From: SIG607 sp045590395
GTDB taxonomy: Bacteria; Bacillota; Clostridia; Oscillospirales; Acutalibacteraceae
Direction of reading: 5' to 3'
Assembly: GCA_045590395.1 (NCBI GenBank)
Contig: JAZNQX010000146.1
Location: forward strand, 1 to 7,532
DNA length: 7,532 nucleotides
Positions within the stretch are counted from its first letter, which is position 1, and every line of letters starts with the position of its first letter. A model generated the notes under the pieces. It had not been told where the DNA came from and did not search any database. It worked only from the letters and a program-made list of their open reading frames with translations. Of this stretch, positions 1 to 5,509 are shown piece after piece. A program made the position numbers and the translations under genes.

Positions 1-1
1 A

Positions 2-1501
2 ATACTTGTGGTAGATGCCTCTCAGGGTATTGAGGCGCAAACCCTTGCAAATACCTATCTTGCCGTTGACCACGGTCTTGAAATTTTACCCGTTGTAAAT
101 AAAATTGACCTGCCCTCTGCCGAGCCTGAGCGAATAATAAATGAAATTGAAGATGTTATAGGTATTCCGGCTCAGGATGCTCCGCGAATTTCGGCTAAAA
201 CAGGTATAAATGTAGAGGAAGTTTTAGAGCGTATTGTTACCGATATTCCTGCCCCCGAGGGCGACAGAAACGCGCCCCTTAAGGCCCTTATTTTTGACTC
301 TTACTATGACGCCTATAAGGGTGTTATTGTATATTTCCGTGTGGTATCGGGTAAGATTAAAGCCGGTGATAAAATAAGAATGATGGCTACCGGTGCCGAG
401 TTTGACGTTGTAGAGGTAGGCAGAAAGCAGGCAACCTGTCTGCTTCCCTGTGACTGTCTTGAAGCAGGTGAGGTTGGATATCTTGCCGCTTCCATAAAAA
501 CCGTTAAGGATGCCTGTGTGGGTGATACTATTACCTTGGCAGATGCCCCTGCAAGTAAAGCGCTTGAAGGATACAGAAAGGTAAACCCCGTTGTTTTCTG
601 CGGTATTTATCCTGCGGACGGTGCAAGATACGGTGACCTTAGAGAAGCTCTTGAAAAGCTACAGCTAAACGATGCTTCATTGCTTTATGAGCCTGAAACC
701 AGTAAAGCTTTGGGCTTTGGTTTCCGTTGCGGTTTTCTGGGACTTCTTCATATGGAAATTATTGAGGAACGACTGGAAAGGGAATACAACCTTGACATAA
801 TTACCACTGCCCCCAGCGTTGTTTACAGATTTACCTTAAATGACGGCAGTACCGTGGATGTAGATAATCCTACAAACTATCCCGACCCTGCCTCAATAGT
901 TGAGGCTATGGAGCCTGTTGCCGATGTGCATATTTACAGCCCTAATGATTATGTTGGCGCTATTATGCAGCTTTGTGAGGAGCGCAGAGGTATATACACC
1001 GATATGAAGTATATGGGGGACAGAGTGGATATTCACTATATTATGCCTACGGGCGAAATAGTGTATGACTTTTTTGATGCTCTTAAATCCCGTACAAAAG
1101 GCTACGCTTCTTATGATTATGAGGCAAAGGGCTATGAGAAATCAAAGCTTATAAAGCTTGATGTTATGCTTGCAGGCGATGTGGTAGACGCCCTGTCCTT
1201 TATTGTTCATATTGATAATGCTAATACAAGGGCAAGAAGAATTGCTGAAAAGCTTAAAGAGTATATTCCGCGTCAGCTTTTTGAGGTGCCCGTTCAGGTG
1301 GCGGTAGGCGGTAAAATAATTGCCCGCGAAACCGTTAAGGCTATGCGTAAGGACGTACTTGCTAAGTGCTACGGCGGTGACATTACCCGAAAGAAGAAGC
1401 TTCTTGAAAAGCAGAAAGAGGGTAAAAAGAAAATGCGCCGTCTTGGTAAGGTGGAGGTTCCGCCCGACGCATTTATGGCTGTACTTAAGCTTGATGAATA
1501 G
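2..1501 (+). CDS. lepA: Elongation factor 4 (LepA), 5'-truncated by window edge
   Basis: LepA/EF4 is a ribosome-binding translational GTPase that acts on stalled or assembling ribosomes and can back-translocate tRNAs. The reading frame is open to the left edge. The first codons read ILVVDASQG, the stretch just after the GTPase G3 motif, so a GTG at 8 is an internal valine codon and not a start. The G4 motif NKID is at nt 98-109 and the G5 motif SAKTG at 191-205. After these come domain II, the FGFRCGFLGLLHMEI stretch of domain III, and the EF4-specific C-terminal domain with the basic KKKLLEKQKEGKKK segment and the closing AVLKLDE. About 499 residues are present against a family length near 600, so roughly the first 100 (P-loop and switch I) lie outside. 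The C-terminus is intact, stopping at TAG 1499-1501, and a terminator follows at once. Identification is very secure. Confidence 0.97.
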   Translation: MLVVDASQGIEAQTLANTYLAVDHGLEILPVVNKIDLPSAEPERIINEIEDVIGIPAQDAPRISAKTGINVEEVLERIVTDIPAPEGDRNAPLKALIFDSYYDAYKGVIVYFRVVSGKIKAGDKIRMMATGAEFDVVEVGRKQATCLLPCDCLEAGEVGYLAASIKTVKDACVGDTITLADAPASKALEGYRKVNPVVFCGIYPADGARYGDLREALEKLQLNDASLLYEPETSKALGFGFRCGFLGLLHMEIIEERLEREYNLDIITTAPSVVYRFTLNDGSTVDVDNPTNYPDPASIVEAMEPVADVHIYSPNDYVGAIMQLCEERRGIYTDMKYMGDRVDIHYIMPTGEIVYDFFDALKSRTKGYASYDYEAKGYEKSKLIKLDVMLAGDVVDALSFIVHIDNANTRARRIAEKLKEYIPRQLFEVPVQVAVGGKIIARETVKAMRKDVLAKCYGGDITRKKKLLEKQKEGKKKMRRLGKVEVPPDAFMAVLKLDE

Positions 1502-1566
1502 TATTTCTACCGACGGTAGAGTTGATTCTTTCAACCTCTACCGTCTTGTTTTTATCTGTAGAAATA
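1502..1566. repeat. Outer inverted repeat around the lepA terminator
   Basis: TATTTCTAC (1502-1510) is matched perfectly in inverse by GTAGAAATA (1558-1566), enclosing the terminator hairpin. The terminator motif recurs a third time just beyond as ACGGTAGGTTGA (1576-1587), which could also pair with the terminator's right arm. The right outer arm lies past the T-tract, so it is not needed for termination. It may be a remnant of a small palindromic element or an alternative read-through structure. No coding region is seen between 1502 and 1643. Confidence 0.6.
1512..1554 (+). terminator. Intrinsic terminator of lepA
   Basis: The left arm GACGGTAGAG (1512-1521) pairs exactly with CTCTACCGTC (1536-1545). 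TTGA (1522-1525) continues the stem against TCAA (1531-1534) with one bulged C. The hairpin is followed by TTGTTTTTAT. It begins 10 bases after the lepA stop codon, so transcription of lepA should end here and degV should depend on its own promoter. Confidence 0.9.
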
Positions 1567-1583
1567 TAAAATGCTACGGTAGG

Positions 1584-1612
1584 TTGATATAAAACTGTTT
1601 ATTACATAAAAT
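1584..1612 (+). promoter_or_regulatory. Predicted sigma-A promoter of the degV-family gene
   Basis: TTGATA (1584-1589), a 17-bp spacer and TAAAAT (1607-1612) match the housekeeping consensus at five of six positions each. The predicted start is near G1618/G1619, giving a leader of about 25 nt. A ribosome binding site GAGGAA (1631-1636) sits 7 nt before the ATG at 1644. The promoter lies just downstream of the lepA terminator, as expected for a separate transcription unit. Confidence 0.75.
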
Positions 1613-1643
1613 AAGTTGGTAAAAAACAGAGAGGAAGCATTTT

Positions 1644-2477
1644 ATGAAAAACAGAAAAATAGTAGCAGATTCGTCAAGTGATGTTTTGATTACAAAATTT
1701 GCGCCCTACAGCGCCGCGCCGCTTAAAATAATAGCAGGTGATAAAGAATTTACCGATAATGAAAAAATAGATGTTAAGGAAATGGTAGATTTTCTTGATA
1801 CCTATAAGGGTAAATCTTCTACCTCTTGCCCCAATTTTTCAGATTGGCTTGATGCTTTCGGGGATGCAGAAGAAGTTTTCTGTGTTACAATTACGGGTAC
1901 GCTGTCAGGAAGCTTTAATGCCGCGGTTATGGCAAAAAACAGCTATGAGCAGTCTTATAATAACAGAAAGGTATTTGTACTGAATTCTCTATCGGCAGGC
2001 CCCGAAATTGCTCTTATAATAGAAAAACTTGAGGAGCTTATAAACAGTGATTTAACCTTCGAGGAAATTTGTGAGATAATAAATGAGTACAAAGAAAACA
2101 CAGCCCTTTTATTTATGCTTTCCTCAATGAAGAACCTAGCAAATAACGGCAGAGTAAGTCCTATTGTAGCAAAAATGGCAGGGCTTCTCGGTATAAGGGT
2201 TGTGGGTAAGGCGAGCAGTAAAGGCGACCTTGAACCCCTTAATAAATGCAGAGGCGCAGGTAAAGCAAAAGAGGCTATTTTTAAAAATATGTGCGATATG
2301 GGCTATAAGGGCGGTAAAGTAAATATTGCCCATTGCTTTAACGAGAGTGACGCTAAAGAGCTTTATAATAAAATAAAAACAGCTTACAATGAGGCAGAAA
2401 TAAAGCTTTACGCATGCCGTGGTCTTTGCAGTTTCTATGCCGAAAAGGGCGGAATGTTAATAGGCTTTGAAAAATAA
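1644..2477 (+). CDS. DegV-family (FakB-like) fatty acid-binding protein
   Basis: DegV proteins are two-lobed cytosolic proteins that bind one fatty acid. FakB members present it to the kinase FakA for phosphorylation before entry into phospholipid synthesis. This 277-residue protein has the usual length and motif order: DSSSD at residues 9-13, TSCPN at 60-64 (family TSxPS-like), TGTLSGSFNAA at 84-94 (the family's ligand-site TSxLSGTY-like loop), LNSLSAG at 113-119, and NGRVS at 168-172. The usual C-terminal H-x-GPG-like segment is absent; in its place is RGLCSFYAEKGGMLIGF (259-275), which I recall from a clostridial subgroup. Its own promoter and a GAGGAA ribosome site precede the ATG, and a strong terminator follows, so it appears monocistronic. 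No FakA kinase gene is in view, so the lipid ligand and FakA partnership are inferred from the family only. Confidence 0.9.
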   Translation: MKNRKIVADSSSDVLITKFAPYSAAPLKIIAGDKEFTDNEKIDVKEMVDFLDTYKGKSSTSCPNFSDWLDAFGDAEEVFCVTITGTLSGSFNAAVMAKNSYEQSYNNRKVFVLNSLSAGPEIALIIEKLEELINSDLTFEEICEIINEYKENTALLFMLSSMKNLANNGRVSPIVAKMAGLLGIRVVGKASSKGDLEPLNKCRGAGKAKEAIFKNMCDMGYKGGKVNIAHCFNESDAKELYNKIKTAYNEAEIKLYACRGLCSFYAEKGGMLIGFEK

Positions 2478-2513
2478 AAAACAGGTTTTCGTTTTTACGA
2501 AAACCTGTTTTTT
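2475..2513. terminator. Bidirectional intrinsic terminator between convergent genes
   Basis: AACAGGTTTTCGT (2480-2492), a TTTT loop (2493-2496) and ACGAAAACCTGTT (2497-2509) form a perfect 13-bp hairpin. A run of A precedes it and a run of T follows it, so it has a U-tract in both reading directions. It overlaps the stop codon of the degV-family gene on the plus strand. It starts about nine bases after the stop of the 58-residue minus-strand gene, so it serves both. Confidence 0.92.
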
Positions 2514-2517
2514 GCTG

Positions 2518-2694
2518 TTATTTTATCATTGTCTGAACGCCGTCAACGAAATCGATAACGGCTTTTTCAAGCTTGTTTTTGCCTTTTGTAAGTTGTTTAT
2601 TATTGTCTACTATCATTTTACCGGCAATAATTACTCCCATACCTGCTATCATACCCAGTGCCATACCTTCTAAAAAGCTTGCCATTTTGCTCAT
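2518..2694 (-). CDS. 58-residue glycine-zipper membrane protein, hypothetical
   Basis: I do not recognise a named family with confidence. The start is taken as the ATG at 2694-2692 because AAAGGAGG lies 7 nt upstream; an in-frame TTG at 2736 adds 14 residues but has no ribosome site. The protein has a short N-terminus (MSKMASFLE), then one hydrophobic segment of about residues 8-28 with glycines at 10, 14, 18, 20 and 25. That contains a GxxxGxxxG zipper, with methionines between the glycines. A lysine-rich turn follows (NNKQLTKGKNK), then an amphipathic tail ending DFVDGVQTMIK. The overall plan loosely resembles YtxH-like small membrane proteins. It lies 44 bases after the asnB stop on the same strand and ends at the two-way terminator. 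The gene is supported by its strong ribosome site and coherent protein, but its function is unknown. Confidence 0.72.
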   Translation of the reverse strand: MSKMASFLEGMALGMIAGMGVIIAGKMIVDNNKQLTKGKNKLEKAVIDFVDGVQTMIK

Positions 2695-2733
2695 AAAAAA
2701 ACCTCCTTTGGTAATATCTTTGCCAAAGGAGGT
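2695..2733 (-). promoter_or_regulatory. Hairpin with T-tract that contains the small gene's ribosome site
   Basis: On the minus strand ACCTCCTTTGG (2733-2723) and CCAAAGGAGGT (2711-2701) form a perfect 11-bp stem with an 11-nt loop, followed directly by seven Ts and then the ATG of the 58-residue gene. The stem begins five bases after the asnB stop. It has the form of an intrinsic terminator, yet its 3' arm is also the AAAGGAGG ribosome site and its 5' arm mimics the 16S anti-Shine-Dalgarno sequence. It is therefore a candidate combined terminator and translation lock. Confidence 0.8.
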
Positions 2734-2738
2734 CAAGG

Positions 2739-4577
2739 TTATTCAAAATATTCTTTGTGCCAAACAAGGAAGGTATATACCGTCCAGATTTTTCTGCTGA
2801 CATCAGCCTTGCCACTTTTATGAATATCAAGAAGCTTTAAAAGCTCTTTAGTGTTAAAATATTTATCAGCGGCGGCACTAAGGAAGGTTTCTTTAACGGT
2901 GTTATAGTATTTATCTTCCTTAAGCCATACTCTTATAGGTACGGGGAAGCCCAACTTATCTTTTTTAGCAGTAAGCTCAGGCAGAGTTTTTTCTGCCGCA
3001 AGGCGAAGGGCTAATTTTGTGGTTTTTGTGTTTACCCGGCACTTAAGGGGGATTTTCTCTGCAAGCTCCATAACCTTTTTATCAAGGAAAGGAACACGAA
3101 GCTCTAATGAATTTGCCATTGAGGTTTTATCCGCCTTTAAGAGAATATCACCCATAAGCCACATATTTATATCAAGATACTGCATTTTTGTTACAGTATC
3201 CTTATCACTTACCTCATCGTAAAACTTTTTACAAAGAAGCTGTGGCGTTGCGGCGTTTTTGGCTATTTCACTTTTAAGAATCCTATTTCGCTCTTTAAGA
3301 GAGAAAATATTTGCGTTACCGATAAAACGCTCCTCTATGGTCTTACCACGGCGCACAAGGTAGTTTATACCGTGCTTCTGGGGAAGATGCTCACAAATTT
3401 TAGAAATGACTCTGCGAACGGCAAAGGGAAGCTTATCATAAGCGGTAAGGGTAAGAGGCTCCTGATAAATGCGGTAGCCGCCGAAAAGCTCATCAGCGCC
3501 CTCGCCCGACATAACAACCTTAACATACTCTGAAGCAAGCTTTGAAACAAAGTAAAGGGCAATAGCGGCAGGGTCGGCAAGAGGCTCGTCCATAAAATAC
3601 TGAATTTTAGGGAAGGTGCTCCAGTACTCCTCAGGGGTGATAATTTTGCTGATATTCTCAACACCGATAGTATCGGCAAATTTTTTAGCATAGTGAATTT
3701 CATTATAACGGTCGCCATCGGGACTTTCAAAGCCTACAGTAAAGGTCTTGTCCACATTGGCGGCTTCGGCAATATAGCTTGAGTCAATACCGCTACTAAG
3801 GAAAGAGCCAACCTCAACATCGGCACTCAGTTTATGTACCGATACAGATTCTCTGACCTGAGCGTCAACAAGGTCACTGTAGTATTCAAGAGCGCCGTCT
3901 TCCTCATTAAAATCGGGACGGAAATATCTGGTTTTCTTCATTTCGCCGTCTTTCAGAGTAAAGCTGTGCGCAGGGGGAAGCTTGAATACATTTTTAAAGA
4001 AGGTTTCTTCAGTTGGTGAATACTGGAATGAAAGATAATGTGCAAGGGCGTCCTCATTTAACTGCTTATTAAACTGAGGATGCAGTAAAAATGCCTTGAT
4101 TTCAGAACCGAAAAGAAAATCCTCACCCATAAAGGTGTAGTAAAAAGGCTTTATACCGAACATATCGCGGGCACCAAAAAGAGAATTGTTCTTTTTATCG
4201 TAAATAACAAAGGCAAACATACCGCGAAGGCGGAGGACTAAATCCTCACCCCATTCCTCAAAACCGTGAATAAGGGTTTCGGTGTCAGAGTGGCTTGTTT
4301 TAAAGGTGTGACCTGCGGCTTCAAGCTCACGTCTTAAATCGGCGTGATTATAAATCTCACCGTTAAAAACTATTACCAGACTGCCGTCCTCATTAAACAT
4401 AGGCTGGTCGCCGTCGGCAAGGTCAACAATGCTTAGTCTTCTAAAGCCAAGGGCAATATTATCGTCAACATATTTGCCACTGCTGTCGGGACCTCTGTGA
4501 ACAATTTTGTCCATCATAGAGGTAAGCAGATTGCCGTCATCTTTAATGCTGTTTGTAAAGCCTACAAATCCGCACAT
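2739..4577 (-). CDS. asnB: Asparagine synthase (glutamine-hydrolysing)
   Basis: AsnB makes asparagine from aspartate, ATP and glutamine in the cytosol, passing ammonia between two active sites. The 612-residue protein is full length. The N-terminal Ntn-type glutaminase domain starts with the nucleophile Cys2 after Met removal (MCGFVGF). It carries RGPDSSG (28-34), RRLSIVDL (46-53), NGEIYNH (72-78) and SDTET (97-101). The C-terminal synthetase domain has the ATP-binding loop LSSGIDSS (260-267), where serine replaces the first glycine of the common SGG form. It also has SGEGADELFGGY (357-368) and the conserved LELRVPFLD stretch (491-499). The ATG at 4577 is preceded by GGAG 10 nt away. Upstream, the Gx-transporter gene ends only 38 bases away, so read-through from it is plausible. 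No T-box or other leader structure fits in that gap. A hairpin follows the stop at five bases. Confidence 0.97.
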   Translation of the reverse strand: MCGFVGFTNSIKDDGNLLTSMMDKIVHRGPDSSGKYVDDNIALGFRRLSIVDLADGDQPMFNEDGSLVIVFNGEIYNHADLRRELEAAGHTFKTSHSDTETLIHGFEEWGEDLVLRLRGMFAFVIYDKKNNSLFGARDMFGIKPFYYTFMGEDFLFGSEIKAFLLHPQFNKQLNEDALAHYLSFQYSPTEETFFKNVFKLPPAHSFTLKDGEMKKTRYFRPDFNEEDGALEYYSDLVDAQVRESVSVHKLSADVEVGSFLSSGIDSSYIAEAANVDKTFTVGFESPDGDRYNEIHYAKKFADTIGVENISKIITPEEYWSTFPKIQYFMDEPLADPAAIALYFVSKLASEYVKVVMSGEGADELFGGYRIYQEPLTLTAYDKLPFAVRRVISKICEHLPQKHGINYLVRRGKTIEERFIGNANIFSLKERNRILKSEIAKNAATPQLLCKKFYDEVSDKDTVTKMQYLDINMWLMGDILLKADKTSMANSLELRVPFLDKKVMELAEKIPLKCRVNTKTTKLALRLAAEKTLPELTAKKDKLGFPVPIRVWLKEDKYYNTVKETFLSAAADKYFNTKELLKLLDIHKSGKADVSRKIWTVYTFLVWHKEYFE

Positions 4578-4614
4578 TAAATATCAACTCCAAAATTTTG
4601 TAATCAACTTATTT

Positions 4615-4643
4615 ATTATACTATATTACTGAATATTTTACCA
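4615..4643 (-). promoter_or_regulatory. Possible promoter of asnB
   Basis: On the minus strand a perfect TATAAT (4620-4615) overlaps the TAA stop codon of the upstream membrane-protein gene. With a 17-bp spacer the -35 position reads TGGTAA (4643-4638), only three of six consensus positions. The predicted start is near 4608, giving a leader of about 30 nt. It could supply asnB separately from the upstream pair, but the weak -35 element in an AT-rich setting keeps confidence low. Confidence 0.4.
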
Positions 4644-5116
4644 TACTTTTTTGAAAAAATAATTAAAAGAAGTCCGCTTATAAACCCTGTAACCGCGCCC
4701 GAGAGCATCATAACGGGAAGAAGCGCCGCAATTTTTATGGTACTTAAAAGCAAAGCGGCGGCAAGTATCTGGGCGAAATTGTGCATAACGGCGGCGACGG
4801 TGCTTACCCCGGCAAACGAGAAAATTTTACACCGCATAAGCAAAATAACAAAGAGTGTTGAGAGAATACCGCCTGCAAGAGAAAACAAAAAGGAATAAAA
4901 ATTTCCAAAAAGAAGGGCGGACAGTAAAATTCTTGTCAGGTTTACGAGAATACCGCCCAAAGTTTGTTTTTTTGATATTAAAAACATAGAAACGGTGTTT
5001 GCAATGCCCATTTTAAACCCGAGTATAGGCATAAAGGCAAAGGCTATACCCTCAATATAAGAAACAACAAGGGCAAACAGAGTAAGAAGCGAATAAACAG
5101 TAATTTTTTTAGCCAT
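4616..5116 (-). CDS. Gx transporter / Hpre_diP_synt_I family membrane protein (EetB-like)
   Basis: This 166-residue protein is almost entirely hydrophobic, with about five membrane segments, and is of ECF-transporter substrate-subunit type. It carries the family signature motifs: PILGFKMGIAN (30-40), VNLTRILLSALLFGN (58-72), SLAGGILS (79-86) and GVSTVAAVMHNFAQI (103-117). The family is often labelled heptaprenyl diphosphate synthase component I, but it is an integral membrane protein and that enzymatic label is doubtful. Relatives are found beside NusG-domain-II proteins and ApbE, including in the flavin-based electron transfer locus of Listeria (EetB, from memory). Its ATG overlaps the previous stop as TAATG, and a strong GGAGGTGG ribosome site lies 7 nt upstream inside the preceding gene, pointing to translational coupling. 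The substrate is unknown. Confidence 0.88.
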   Translation of the reverse strand: MAKKITVYSLLTLFALVVSYIEGIAFAFMPILGFKMGIANTVSMFLISKKQTLGGILVNLTRILLSALLFGNFYSFLFSLAGGILSTLFVILLMRCKIFSFAGVSTVAAVMHNFAQILAAALLLSTIKIAALLPVMMLSGAVTGFISGLLLIIFSKKYGKIFSNIV

Positions 5117-5430
5117 TACTCCACCTCCAACACTGCTTTTGCAGGAAGACAGATAATAGTTTCGCCCTTTTTACTTATCTTTCCCTGATTTATGCAAACC
5201 TTGTCGGGACAGTGGGAAGATTTAACGAAGGCACAGCCGTTTTCTATTATAACGGTGTTTTCGGGAAGCTTTATTTGTCTGTCCTCGTTTAAAGAAACTG
5301 TCATATATTCTTCATTGTTAATGCTGATTTTAAGGGTATCACCTTTAGTTTCTGAAAAGGGTATAAAGCAAAGCGTAAGGGATACGGCAATAATAACTAT
5401 AAGCAAAACTATATCCGCTTTTTTTATCAT
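5116..5430 (-). CDS. NusG domain II-containing membrane-anchored protein (EetA-like)
   Basis: The 104-residue protein starts with one membrane anchor (about residues 5-25, ADIVLLIVIIAVSLTLCFIPF), leaving a small beta-rich domain outside the cytoplasm. Its strongest signature is SSHCPDKVCINQGKISK followed by GETIICLP, the hallmark of stand-alone NusG domain II proteins. The two cysteines of CPDKVC and the later cysteine in ICLP are conserved. There is no NusG N-terminal or KOW part, so it is not a transcription factor. The ATG at 5430 is preferred because AAAGGGTG lies about 9 nt before it and it gives a clean N-terminal anchor. An upstream in-frame ATG at 5556 would cross the promoter region and the divergent gene. 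It is coupled to the next gene by a TAATG overlap. It is probably part of a membrane redox or flavin system; its exact role is unknown. Confidence 0.9.
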   Translation of the reverse strand: MIKKADIVLLIVIIAVSLTLCFIPFSETKGDTLKISINNEEYMTVSLNEDRQIKLPENTVIIENGCAFVKSSHCPDKVCINQGKISKKGETIICLPAKAVLEVE

Positions 5431-5460
5431 ATAGCCACACCCTTTCTTTTTGTTAATAAT

Positions 5461-5489
5461 ATTATACCATACCTTTACAAAAAAGAAAA
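5461..5489 (-). promoter_or_regulatory. Extended -10 promoter of the NusG-II / Gx-transporter operon
   Basis: On the minus strand TGGTATAAT (5469-5461) is a perfect -10 box with the TGn extension. The -35 position at 17-bp spacing reads TTTTCT (5489-5484), a poor match, as is common when the TGn extension is present. The predicted start is A at 5454, a leader of about 24 nt before the ATG at 5430. The promoter overlaps the divergent apbE promoter. Confidence 0.7.
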
Positions 5490-5502
5490 TAGATTGTATA
5501 AT
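5474..5502 (+). promoter_or_regulatory. Strong sigma-A promoter of apbE, predicting a leaderless mRNA
   Basis: TTTACA (5474-5479), exactly 17 bp, then a perfect TATAAT (5497-5502). The start point seven bases past the -10 box falls on 5509/5510, and A5510 is the first base of the preferred apbE ATG. No Shine-Dalgarno-like purine run complementary to 16S rRNA appears between the promoter and the ATG. Confidence 0.75.
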
Positions 5503-5509
5503 GTTTTCT

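Noticed and set aside
1142..1534. 130-codon open frame on the minus strand opposite the lepA 3' end
   Set aside because: It is fully antisense to the conserved LepA C-terminus, runs across the lepA terminator, has no ribosome site, and its protein resembles nothing known.
2694..2736. TTG at 2736 as the start of the small minus-strand gene
   Set aside because: It has no Shine-Dalgarno, sits two bases after the asnB stop, and its extra residues are encoded by the hairpin; the ATG at 2694 has an ideal ribosome site.
2736..2764. Possible separate promoter for the small gene (TTGGCA, 17 bp, TAACCT on the minus strand)
   Set aside because: The -10 match is poor (three of six), and the start would fall inside the hairpin's 5' arm; read-through from asnB is simpler.
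3365..3730. 121-codon minus-strand frame inside asnB
   Set aside because: It is in another frame of the conserved AsnB synthetase domain; low-complexity L/S/P-rich translation without a ribosome site marks it as a shadow.
4578..4615. T-box or other amino-acid-responsive leader before asnB
   Set aside because: Only 38 bases separate the genes, far too short for a T-box, and no specifier or antiterminator element is seen.
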